Source: Arachis hypogaea
Lineage: Eukaryota > Streptophyta > Magnoliopsida > Fabales > Fabaceae
DNA length: 64,000 nt
NCBI RefSeq assembly: GCF_003086295.3
Contig: NC_092053.1
Span: forward strand, 112,919,506 to 112,983,505
Direction: 5' to 3'
Notes under the pieces: generated by a model
What the model saw: only the letters and a program-made list of their open reading frames with translations
What the model was told of the DNA's origin: nothing
Databases searched by the model: none
Made by a program: the position numbers and the translations under genes
Part shown: positions 34,045 through 48,162 of the stretch, in pieces
How positions within the stretch are numbered: the stretch's first letter is position 1
Layout of the letters: every line of letters begins with the position of its first letter

Positions 34045-37000
34045 GATAAACAAAAAAAACACACATGTGCGAAACGATAAAAAACACACACAGGTGCGAA
34101 ACGAGCGAAAAACACAAAAAAAAATAAATAAACACACACATACACACACTTGCGAAATGAGCGAAAAACGCAAAAAAACACACACGTGTGAAAAGAGCAA
34201 AAAACACAAAAAATAATAAATAAAGAAACAAACACACAAGTGTGAAACGAGCGAAAAATACGAACACGGCAAAATGAGCGAAAAACATAAAAAAACATAC
34301 ACCCACATGCTAAACGAGCGAAAAACACACACACATGCGAAACAAACCAAAAACACAAAAATGAAAAACACACACACGCGCGTGAAACGAGCGAAAAATA
34401 TACACGTGCAAAACGAGCGAAAAACACACGTGAGAAACGAGTGAAAAACAAGCACACGTGCAAAACGAGCAAAATACACGCATACGTGTGAAACGAGCAA
34501 AAAACATAAAAATGAAAAAACACACCCACAAGGGTGCGAAACGAGCGAAAAATACAATCATGTGCGAAACGAGCGAAAAACATGTACATGTGCGAAACTA
34601 GCGAAAAATAAAAAAATAGAACAAAGCACACGCGCGTGAAACGATAAAAAACACACACATATGCGAAACGAGCAAAAAATACACATACGTGTGAAACGAG
34701 CGAAAAACAAAAAAAAATAAAAACACACACATACACACACATGCGAAACGAGCATAAAATACAAAAACAAAAACACACACCCGTGCAAAACGAGCGAAAA
34801 AATAACAAAAATAAATAAAAAAACACACACGTGAGAAACGAGCGAAAAACACGCACACGCGCGAAACGAGCGAAAAACACAAAAAAACCACACACCCCGT
34901 GCGAAACGAGCAAAAAACACAAAAATGAAAAACACACCGACACGTGTACGAAACGAGCGAAAAAGACACATGTGCGAACGAGCAAAAAACACGCACATGT
35001 GCGAAACCAGCGATAAACAAAAAAAATTAAAAAAACACACACATGCGAAACGATAAAAAACACACACAGGTGCGAAATGAGCGAAAAACACAAAAAAATA
35101 AAAAACACACACATACACACACTTGCAAAACGAGCGAAAATACACACGTGCGAAACGAGCGAAAAATGCAAAAAACACACACACGTGTGAAACGAGCGAA
35201 AAACACGCACACAGCGAAATGAGCGAAAAACACAAAAGAGCGCACACACACGTGCTAAACGAGCGACAAACACAAACATGCGAAACAAACCAAAACACAC
35301 AAATGAAAAACACACACGCGCACGTGCGAGACGAGGGAAAAACACACACGTGCAAAACGAGTGAAATATACACGTGCGAGACGAGCGAAAAATAAGCACA
35401 CATGCGAAACGATTGAAATACACGCATACGTACGAAATGAGCAAAAAACACAAAAAAGTAAAAAAAAAACACACACATACACACACATGTGAAACGAGCA
35501 AAAAACACACACGTGCGAAACGAGCGAAAAATACAAAAAAACACATACACCCGTGCGAAACGAGCGAAAAAAAACAAAAATAAATAAAAAAAAACACACA
35601 CGTAGGAAACGAGCGAAAAACACTCACGCGCAAAACGAGCGAAAAATACAAAAAAAAACACACACCCCGTGCGAAAAGAGTGAAAACACAGAAACGAAAA
35701 AAGACACCCACATGCGTGCGAAACGAGCGAAAGATACACACACGTGCGAAACAAGCGAAAAACACGCACATGTGCAAAACTAGCGATAAACCAAAAAAAT
35801 AAAAAAAGCACACACGTGCGAAACGATAAAAAACACACAAGTACAAAACGAGCGAAAAACACAAAAAAAAATAAAAAAACACACACGTGCGAACGAGCGA
35901 AAAATGCCAAAAAAACACACACGTGTGAAATGAGCGAAAAACACAAAAAAATAAATAAAAAACAAACACAAGTGTGAAACAAGCGAAAAACACGCACACG
36001 GCGAAGTGAGTGAAAAAAACAAAAAAACGCATACACACGTGCTAAACGAGCGAAAAACACACAGACGTGCGAAACAAATGAAAAACACAAAAATGAAAAA
36101 CAAACACACGCGTGTGTGAGATGAGCGAAAAACAAAAAAGAACACATAGGTACAAAATGATAAAAAAAAACACACATGTGCGAAATGAGCAAAAAACACA
36201 CACACGCGTGCGAAATGAGCGAAAATCATGCATACGTGAGAAACGAGAAAAAACACAAAAAAGATTAAAAAATAAAAAAACACACACGTGCGAAACGAGC
36301 AAAACACACACACGTGTGAAACGAGCGAAAAACAGCATACATGCGAAAAGAGCAAAAAACACAAAAAAAAAAAAACACACACACACACACATGGGCGAAA
36401 CGAGTGAAAAACAAAAAAAAATTACACACACGTACGAAACGAGCAACAAACACACATAAGTGCAAAACGAGCGAAAACACGCACACGTGCGAAAAGAGTG
36501 AAAAACACACACACATGCGAAACAAACCAAAAACACAAAAATGAAAAACACACACGCGTGCGAAATGAGCGAAAAATAAGCACACGTGCGAAACGAGTGA
36601 AATACACGCATACGTGCGAAACGAGCGAAAAACATAAAAATGAAAAAACACACCTACAAGGGTGCGAAATGAGCGAAAAATATGCACATGTGCGAAACTA
36701 GCGAAAAACAAAAAAATAGAAAAAAGCACACATGCACGAAACGATAAAAAAACACACATGTGGGAGCGAAAAATACGCATACGTGTGAAACAAGCGAAAA
36801 ACAAAAAAAATAAAAACACACACATGCGAAACGAGCGAAAAATACAAAAAAAACACACACCCATGTAAAACGAGCGAAAAATAACAAAAATAAATAAAAA
36901 AAACACACGTGAGAAACGAGCGAAAAACACTCACACGCGCGAAACGAGCGAAAAACACAAAAAAATCACACACCCCGTGCGAAACGAGCGAAAAACACAA

Positions 37001-40000
37001 AAATGAAAAAACACACCGACATACGTACGAAATGAGCGAAAAATACACACACGTGCGAACGAGCAAAAAGCACGCACATGTGCGAAACCAGCGATAAACA
37101 AAAAAAATAAAAAAAATACACACGTGCAAAACGATAAAAAAAACACACACAGGTGCGAAACGAGCGAAAAACACAAAAAAAAATTAAAACACACACATAC
37201 ACATACTTGTGAAACGAGCGAAAAACACACACACGTGCGAAACGAGCGAAAAACACAAAAACACACACGTGTGAAACGAGCGAAAAACACACAAAAAAAC
37301 CACACACACGTACGAAACGAGCGAAAAACATGCACAGGTGCGAAACAAGTGAAAAACACAAAACACACACACACACACACACACACACGTGTGAAATGAG
37401 CGAAAAACACAAAAAATAAATAAAAAAACAAAAACACAAGTGTGAAACGAGCGAAAAACACGCAGACGGCAAAATGAGCGAAAAACACAAAAAGGCACAC
37501 ACACGTACTAAACGAGCGAAAAATACACACATGCGAAAGAAACCGAAAACAAAAATATTAAAAACACACGCGCGTACGAAACGAGCGAAAATTACACACG
37601 TGCAAAATGAGTGAAAAATACACGTGCGAAACGAGCGAAAAACAAGCACACGTGCGAAATGATCGAAACACACGCATACGTACAAAACGAGCAAAAAACA
37701 CAAAAAAATAAAAAACACACATACACACATGCAAAACGAGCGAAAAACACACACACACGTGCGAAACGAGTGAAAAATACAAAAAAAAAAACACATACAC
37801 CCGTGCGAAACGGGCGAAAAAGATAACAAAAATAAATAAAAAACACACACGTGAGAAACGAGCGAAAAACACTCACACGAGCGAAACGATCGAAAAATAC
37901 AAAAAAACCACACACCCCATGCGAAACGAGCGAAAAACACAGAAACGAAAAAACACACCCACATGCGTGCGAAACCAGCAATAAACAAAAAAGAAGCACA
38001 CGTGCGAAACGATAAAAAACACACACATGTCCGAAACGAGCGAAAAACACAAAAAAAATAAAAAAACACACACTTGCGAAACGAACGAAAAATACACACG
38101 TGCCAACGAGCAAAAAATGTCAAAAGCACACACACACGTGTTAAACGAGCGAAAAACACAAAAAAAAATAAATAAAAAACAAACACAAGTGTGAAACGAG
38201 CGAAAACACGCACACGGCGAAATGAGCGAAAAACACAAAAAACACATACACACGTGCTAAACGAGCGAAAAATACACAGATGTGCGAAACAAATGAAAAA
38301 CACAAAATAAAAAACAAACACACCGCGTGTGCAAAACGAGCGAAAAACACACGTGCAAAACGAGCAAAAAACAAGCACATGTGCGAAACCAGCGAAAAAC
38401 ACAAGAACACATAGGTGCGAAACAATAAAAAACACACATGTGCGAAACGAGCGAAAAACACACACGCGTGCAAAATGAGCAAAAATCATGCATACGTGCG
38501 AAACAAGCGAAAACACAAAAAAGATTAAAGAAATAAAAAAACACACGTGCGAAAGGAGGAAAAAATACACACGTGCGAAATGAGCGAAAAACAAGCATAC
38601 GTGCGAAAAGAGCGAAAAATACAAAAAAACAAACACACACACGAGCGAAACGAGCGAAAATCAAACACACGTGCGAAATGAGCGAAAAACAAAAAAATTA
38701 CAGACAGATGTGCGAAACGAGCAACAAACACACATAAGTGCAAAACCAGCAAAAACACGCACACGTGCGAAAAGAGTGAAAAACACACACATGCGAAACA
38801 AACCAAAAACACAAAAATGAAAAACACACACAAACGCGTGGGAAACGAGCGAAAAATACACATGTGCGAAACGAGCGAAAAACACACGTGCGAAACGAGC
38901 GAAAAACAAGCATACGTGCGGAACGAGCAAAATACACGCATACGTGCGAAACGAGCAAAAAACATAAAAATGAAAAAACACACCCACAAGGGTGCGAAAT
39001 GAGCGAAAAACACACACATGTGTGAAACTAGTAAAAAACAAAAAAAATAGGAAAAAAGCACACACGCGTGAAATGATAAAAAACACACACGTGCGAAACG
39101 AGCAAAAAATACGCATACGTGCGAAACGAGCGAAAAACAAAAAAAATAAAAACACACACATACGCACACATGCGAAACGAGCGAAAAATACAAAAAAACA
39201 CATACACCCGTGCAAAACGAGCGGAAAAAAACAAAAATAAATAAAAAACACGTGAGAAACGAGCAAAAAACACTCACATGCGCAAAACGAGCGAAATACA
39301 AAAAAACACACACCCCGTGCGCAACGAGCGAAAAACACAAAAATGAAAAAACACACCGACACGCGTACATAACGAGCAAAAAATACACACACGTGTGAAC
39401 GAGCAAAAACACGCACATGTGCGAAACCAGTGTTAAACAAAAAAATAAAAAACACACACGTGCAAAATGATAAAAAAAACACACACACAGGTGCAAAACG
39501 AGCAAAAAACACATAAAAAATAAAAAACACACACATACACATACTTGCGAAACGATCGAAAAACACACACACGTGCGAAACAATCGAAAAACACACACAC
39601 GTGCGAAACGAGCGAAAAACGCAAAAAACACATGCGTGTGAAACGAGCGAAAAACATAAAAAAATAAATAAAAAACAAACACACAAGTATGAAACGAGCG
39701 AAAAAATGCACACGGCGAAATGAGCGAAAAACACAAAAAGGCGCGCACACACGTGCTAAACGAGCGAAAAACACACACATGCGAAACAAACCAAAAACAC
39801 AAAAATGAAAAACACACACGCGCGCGCGTGCGAGACGAGCGAAAAATACACACGTGCAAAACGAGCGAAAAACACACGTGCGGAACGAGCGAAAAACAAG
39901 TACAGGTGCGAAACGATCGAAATACACGCATACGTACGAAACGAGCGAAAAACACAAAAAAATAAAAAAAAAAAACACACATACACACACATGCGAAACG

Positions 40001-43000
40001 AGCGAAAAATACAAATAAAACACATACACCCGTGCAAAATGAGCGAAGAAGATAACAAAAATAAATAAAAAAACACACACGTGAGAAACGAGCGAAAAAC
40101 ACTCATGCGTGCGAAATGAGCAAAAAACACAGAAACATAAAAACACACCCTCATGCGTGCAAAACGAGCAAAAGATACACACGTGTGCGAAACGAGCGAA
40201 AAACATGCACATGTGTGAAACCAGCGATAAACAAAAAAATAAAAAAAGCACACACGTGCGAAACGATAAAAAACACACACAAGTGCGAAACGTGCAAAAA
40301 ACACACACTTGCGAAACAAGCGAAAACACAAAAATGAAAAATCACACAAATACGCGTGCAAAACAAACGAAAAGCACGCACGTGTGTGAAACCAGCGAAA
40401 AAAAACACAAACACATGTGAAACGGTAAAAAACAAACATATGTGCGAAACGAGCGAAAAATACATAAAAATAAATAAAAAACAAACACGTGCAAAACGAG
40501 AAAAAAACACTTACACGCGCAAAACGAGCCAAAAACACACAAAAAACACACCTGCGAAAGAAGCAAAAAACACAGAAAAAACGCACACACTAGTGTGAAA
40601 CAAGCAAAAAACACATGCGTGTTAAACTAGCAAAACACACCATAAAACACACATACACATGCGAAACGAGGAAAAAACACAAAAAAAACCATAGACACGT
40701 GCGAAATAGCGAAAAACACGGACACATGCGAAACGAGCGAAAAATACGAACACGTGCGAAACAAGCGAAAAACACAAAAAACACGGACGTGCAAACACAA
40801 GCGAAAAACACACACGTGCAAAACGAGCAAAATACAAACACACGTGCGAGATGAGTAAAAATACGCAAACGAGCGAAACGAGCGAAAATCACATAAAAAA
40901 ACATACACACGTGCAAAATGAGCAAAAAACACAAATACGTATACGAAACGACCGTAAAACACGCACGCGTGCGAAACAGAGCGAAAAAACAAAAAAACAC
41001 ACACATGTGCGAAATAAGCGAAAAACACACGCGTGTCAAACTAGCGAAAAACACCAAAAAAATACACATACACGAGAGAAACGAGGGAAAAACAGAAAAA
41101 AATACAAACACGTGTGAAACTAACAAAAAACACGTACATGAGCGAAAAACACAAAAAAACACACACGTGCGAAACAAGCAAAAAATACACACACGTGCAA
41201 AATGAGCGAAAAACACACATGTGCGAAATGAGCGAAAAATACGCACACGTGCGAAACGAGCGAAAAATACAAAAAATAAAGATAGAATAAAAAACACACG
41301 TGTGAAATTAACGAAAAACACAAGAAACACACACACACTCACACACGTGCAAAATGAGCGAAAAACACACATGTGCTAAACAAGCAAAAAACACGCCTAC
41401 GTGCGAAACGAGAGAAAAATACAAAAATAATGATAGAAAAAATACACACACGTGTGAAACCAACGAAAAACACACAAAAACCACACACACGTGCGAAACG
41501 AGCGAAAAACACAAAAAAAAACACACACACACACACTTGCGAAACGAGCGAAAAACACACGTGCAAAACGAGCGAAAAACGCAAAAAAAACACACACTTG
41601 TGAAATGAGCGAAAAACACAAAAAATAAATAAAAAACAAACACACAAGTGTGAAAGGAGCGAAAAACACACAGACGGCGAAATGAGCAAAAAACACAAAA
41701 AGGCACACACACGTGCTAAACGAGCGAAAAATACACACATGCGAAAGAAACGAAAAATGAAAAAATGAAAAACACACACACGCGCGCGTACGAAACGAGC
41801 GAAAAACACACACGTGCAAAATGAGTGAAAAACACACGTGCGAAATGAGCAAAAAACAAGCACACGTGCGAAACGATCGAAATACACGCATACGTACGAA
41901 ACGAGCGAAAAACACAAAAAAAAATAAAAAACACACATACAAACATGCAAAACGAGCAAAAAACACAAAAACACACACACGCGCGGGACACGAGCGAAAA
42001 ACACACAAAAAACCACACACACGTGGGAAACGAGCGAAAAACACAACAAAATAAAAAAACACACACACACTTGCGAAACGAGCGAAAAACACAACAAAAT
42101 AAAAAAACACACACACACTTGCGAAACGAGCGAAAAAGACACGTGCGAAACGAGCGAAAAACGCAAAAAAAACACACACACGTATGAAATGAGAGAAAAA
42201 CACAAAAAATAAATAAAAAACAAACACACAAGTGTGAAACGAGCGAAAAACACGCAAACGGCGAAATGAGCGAAAAACACAAAAAGGCACACACACGTGC
42301 TAAACGAGCGAGAAATACACACATGCGAAAGAAACCAAAAATGAAAAAATGAAAAAAACACACGCGCGCGCGTACGAAAATTAGCGAAAAACACACACGT
42401 GCAAAATGAGTGAAAAACACACGTGCGAAACGAGCAAAAAACAAGCACACGTGCGAAACGATAGAAATACACGCATACGTACGAAACGAGCGAAAAATAC
42501 AAAAAAAATAAAAAACACACATACATACATGCGAAACGAGCGAAAAACACACACACGTGCAAAACGAGCGAAAAAAACAAACAAAACACATACACCTGTG
42601 CAAATTGAGCGAAAAAGATAACAAAAATAAATTAAAAAAACACACACGTGAGAAACGAGCGAAAAATACTCACACGAGCGAAACGATCGAAAAATACAAA
42701 AAATAAAATCACACACCCCATGCGAAACGAGCGAAAAACACAAAAACGAAAAACACACCCACATGCGTGCGAGACGAGCGAAAGATACACACACGTGCGA
42801 AACGACCGAAAAATACGCACATGTGCGAAACTAGCAATAAACAAAAAAAGCACACACGTGCGAAACGATAAAAAACACACACAGGTGCGAAACGAGCGAA
42901 AAACACAAAAAAAAATAAAAAATACACACATACACACACTTGCGAACGAGCGAAAAACACACACGTGCCAACGAGCAAAAATGTCGAAAGCACACACACG

Positions 43001-46000
43001 TGTGAAACGAGCGAAAAACATAAAAAATAAATAAAAAACAAACACAAATGTGAAACGAGTGAAAAACACGCACACGGCGAAATAAGCAAAAAACACAAAA
43101 AAAAAAGCATACACACATGCTAAACGAGCGAAAAATACACAGACGTGCGAAACAAATGAAAAACACAAAAATGAAAAACAAACACATCGCGTGTGCGAAA
43201 TGAGCAAAAAATACACGTGCAAAACGAGCGAAAAACAAGCTCATGTGCGAAACCAGCGAAAAACACAAGAACACACAGGTGCGAAACGATAAAAACACAC
43301 ATGTGCGAAACGCGTAGAAAATACGCACGTGCGAAACGAGCGAAAAATACAAAAAATAATGATAGAATAAAAAAACACACACACGTGTAAAACCAACGAA
43401 AAACACAAGAAACACACACTCACTCACGTGCGAAACGAGCGAATAACACACAAAATACACACACATGGAAACCAACGAAAAACACAAGAAACATACACGC
43501 ACACGTGCAAAACGAGCGAAAAATACAAAAAATAATGATAGAATAAAAAAACAAACACACGTGTGAAACCAACGAAAAACACAAGAAACACACACGCGCG
43601 CGTGCGAAACGAGCGAAAAACAGAAAAAAGTAAATAAAAAAACAAAAGTGTGAAACAAGCAAAAAATACAAAAATGAAAAAACACATGCGTGCAAAACGA
43701 CGAAAAACACGCACGTGTGCGAAACCAGCGAAAAAACACGTGTGAAACGAGCAAAAACACAAACATAAGAAAAACAAAGACGTGCGAAATGAACGAAAAA
43801 CACACACGTGCGAAACGAGCGAAAAATACGAACACATGCAAAAAGAGTGAGACTGCACAAAGAAAAACACACATGTGAAACGAGCGAAAAACACACGTCC
43901 GAAAGGAGCAAAAAAACACAAAAAAAGACACGTGCGAAACAAGCAAAAAACACGCACATGTGCGAAACCAGCAAAAAACAAAAAAAAACACATGCGAAAG
44001 GATAAAAAACACCCACATTTGCAAAATGAGCGAAAAAACACACACACGTGCGAAACGAGCAAAAAATACAAAAAAAAACACACATGCGAAACGAGCGAAA
44101 AACATAAAAAAAATAATAAAAAACACGTGCAAAACGAGCAAAAAACCCTCATACATGCAAAACGAGTAAAAAACACAAAATACACACGTGCGAAACGAGC
44201 GAAAAACACGAACACGTGCGAAACGAGCGAAAAAACACGAAGAAAAATATACGCGTGTGAAACGAGCGAAAAACACAAAAACAAATACACACTTGTGCGA
44301 AACGAGCGAAAAACACACATAACTGCGTAACGATCGAAAAACATGCACACGTGCGTAACAAGCGAAAATCACAAAAAACACATACACACGCGTGCGACAC
44401 GAGCGAAAAACACACATGCGAAACGAGTGAAAAATACAAGAAAAATAAAAAATAAAAAAACACACACGTGCGAATCAAACGAAAAACACAAAAACACACA
44501 CACGTGTGAAAAAAATAAATAAAAAACAAACACACGTGAAAAACGAGCGAAAAACACACATATGTGAAAAGAGCAAAAAACACAAATAAAAACACACACA
44601 CGTGCGAAACGAGCAAAAAACGCACCCACATACAAAACGAAGGAAAAATACCCGCATGTGCGAAACAAGCGAAAAAACACAATAAAAGATTAAAAAAATA
44701 CACGTGCGAAACGAGCAAAAAACAAGCACACGTGCGAAATGATCGAAATACACGCATACGTACGAAACGAGCGAAAAACACAAAAAAAAACACACACATA
44801 CAAACATGCGAAACCAGCGAAAAACACAAAAACACACACACACACACACGTGTGAAACGAGCGAAAAACACACAAAAAACCACACACACGTGCGAAACGA
44901 GCGAAAAACACAAACAAATATAAAAAAACACACACTTGCGAAACGAGCGAAAAATACACGTGCGAAATGAGAGAAAAACGCAAAAAAACACACACACACA
45001 CACGTGTGAAATGAGCGAAAAACACAAAATAAATAAAAAACAAACACATAAGTGTGAAACGAGCTAAAAATACGCAGACAGCGAAATGAGCGAAAAACAC
45101 AAAAAGGCACACACACGTGCTAAACGAGCAAAAAAATACACACATGCGAAAGAAACCAAAAATGAAAAATTGAAAAACACACGCGCGCGTACGAAACGAG
45201 CGAAAAACACACGTGCAAAATGAGTGAAAAACACACGTGCGAAACGAGCAAAAAACAAGCACACGTGCGAAACGATCGAAATACACGCATACGTACGAAA
45301 CGAGCGAAAAACACAAAAAAAATAAAAAACACATACACACATGCGAAACGAGCGAAAAACACACACGCGTACAAAACGAGCGAAAAATACAAACAAAACA
45401 CATACACCCGTGCGAAACGAGCGAAAAAGATAACAAAAATAAATTAAAAAAAATACACACGTGAGAAACGAGCGAAAAACACTCACACGAGCGAAACAAT
45501 CGAAAAATACAAAAAATAAAATCACACACCCCATGCGAAACGAGCGAAAAACACAGAAACGAAAAACACACCCACATGCGTGCGAAACGAGCGAAAGATA
45601 CACACACGTGCGAAACGACCGAAAAACACGCACATGTGCGAAACCAGCAATAAACAAAAAAATCACACACGTGCGAAACGATAAAAAACACACACAGGCG
45701 CGAAACGAGCGAAAAAGACAAAAAAAATAAAAAACACACACATACACACACTTGCGAAACGAGCGAAAAACTCACACGTGCCAACAAGCAAAAATGTCGA
45801 AAGCACACACACGTGTGAAACGAGCAAAAAACACAAAAAATAAATAAAAAACAAACACAAATGTGAAACGAGCGAAAAACACGCAGACGGCGAAATGAGC
45901 GAAAAACACAAAAAGGCACACACACGTGCTAAACGAGCGAAAAATACACACAGGCGAAACAAACCAAAAATGAAAAAATGAAAAAAACACACACGCGCGC

Positions 46001-48074
46001 ATACGAAACGAGCGAAAAACACACACGTACAAAATGAGTGAAAAACACACGTGCGAAATGAGCAAAAAACAAGCACACGTGCGAAACTATCGAAATACAC
46101 GCATACGTGCAAAACGAGCAAAAAACACAAAAAAATAAGAAAAACACACATACAAACATGCGAAACGAGCGAAAAACACAAAAACACACACACACGCGTG
46201 TAAAACGAGCGAAAAACACACAAAAAACAACACACACCTGCGAAACGAGCGAAAAACACAAAAAAATATAAAAAAAACACACGCACTTGCGAAACGAGCG
46301 AAAAACACACGTGCGAAATGAGAGAAAAACGCAAAAAAACACACACACACTTGTGAAATGAGCGAAAAACACAAAAAATAGATAAAAAAACAAACACATA
46401 AGTGTGAAACGAGCGAAAAATACGCAGACAGCGAAATGAGCGAAAAACACAAAAAGGCACACACACGTGCTAAACGAGCGAAAAGTACACACATGCGAAA
46501 GAAACAAAAAATGAAAAAATAAAAAACACACGCGCGCGTACGAAACGAGCAAAAAACACACACGTGCAAAATGAGTGAAAAACACACATGCAAAATGTGC
46601 AAAAAACAAACACACGTGTGAAACGATCGAAATACACGCATACGTACGAAACGAGCGAAAAACACAAAAAAAATAAAAAACACACATACACACATGCGAA
46701 ACGAGCGAAAAACACACACACGTACAAAACGAGCGAAAAATACAAACAAAACACATACACTTGTGCGAAACGAGCGAAAAAGTTAACAAAAATAAATTAA
46801 AAAAATACACACGTGAGAAACGAGCGAAAAACACTCACACGAGCGAAACGATCGAAAAATACAAAAAATAAAATCACGCACCCCATGCGAAACGAGCAAA
46901 AAACACAGAAACGAAAAACACACCCACATGCGTGCGAAACGAGCGAAAGATACACACACGTGCGAAACGACCGAAAAACACGTACATGTGCGAAACCAGC
47001 AATAAACAAAAAAAGCACACACGTGCGAAACGATAAAAAACACACACAGGCGCGAAACGAGCGAAAAACACAAAAAAATTAAAAAACACACACATACACA
47101 CACTTGCGAAACGAGCGAAAAACACACACGTGCCAACAAGCAAAAATGTCGAAAGCACACACACGTGTGAAACGAGCAAAAAACACAAAAAATAAATAAA
47201 AAACAAACACAAATGTGAAACGAACGAAAAACACGCAGACGATGAAATGAGCGAAAAACACAAAAAGGCACACACACGTGCTAAACGAGCGAAAAATACA
47301 CACATGCGAAAGAAACCAAAAATGAAAAAATGAAAAACACACACGCGCGCATACGAAACGAGCGAAAAACACACACGTGCAGAATGAGTGAAAAACACAC
47401 GTGCGAATGAGCAAAAAACAAGCACACGTGCGAAACGATCGAAATACACGCATACGTACAAAACGAGCGAAAAACACAAAAAAAAAATAAAAAAAACACA
47501 CATACAAACATGCGAAACGAGCTTAAAACACAAACACACACACGTGTGAAACGAGCGAAAAACACACAAAAAACCACATACACGTGCGAAACGAGCGAAA
47601 AACACAAAAAAATATAAAAAAAACACACACACTTGCGAAACGAGCGACAAACACACGTGCGAAATGAGAGAAAAACGCAAAAAAACACACAAATAAATAA
47701 AAAACAAAGACATAAGTGTGAAACGAGCGAAAAATACGCAGACAGCGAAATGAGCGAAAAACACAAAAAGGCACACACACGTGCTAAACGAGCGAAAAAT
47801 ACACACATGCGAAAGAAACCAAAAATGAAAAAATGAAAAACACACGCACGCGTACGAAACGAGCGAAAAACACACACGTGCAAAATGAGTGAAAAACACA
47901 CGTGCAAAACGAGCAAAAAACAAGCACACGTGCGAAACGATCGAAAAACACGCATACGTACGAAACGAGCGAAAAACACAAAAAAAAATATAAAACACAC
48001 ATACACACATGCGAAACGAGCGAAAAACACACATACGTGCAAAACGAGCGAAAAATACAAACAAAACACATACA
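34045..48074. repeat. Minisatellite array, central segment with higher-order repeats
   Basis: The same GTGCGAAACGAGCGAAAAA core as the left segment. Landmark phrases recur in fixed order, which shows higher-order units. For example, a GGCACACACACGTGCTAAACG-type phrase lies near 41697, 42283, 45100, 45912, 46452, 47265 and 47766, giving alternating spacings of about 540 and 812 bp and a higher-order unit of about 1.35 kb. The unit is best preserved at 44700-48074. Long minus-strand ORFs here (up to 675 codons at 34011-36038) exist in all frames of the same DNA and have no domain; I treat none as a gene. Confidence 0.93.
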
Positions 48075-48162
48075 CATGTCTTGAATTGTATGTCCAAGTT
48101 TGTTGGTTCAGTAAGCAATCAGCTAGAGTGAAGACATATAAATGAAATCAGCATTTTGGAAT
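48075..48162. other. 88-bp copy of the flanking gene's 3' end inside the array
   Basis: Matches 51939-52026 at 85 of 88 positions without gaps. The source covers the last codons, stop and downstream sequence of the minus-strand exon at 52012-52098. Array sequence abuts directly on both sides. The 122 bp that separate array and source at the right edge (51817-51938) are absent here. Confidence 0.95.
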
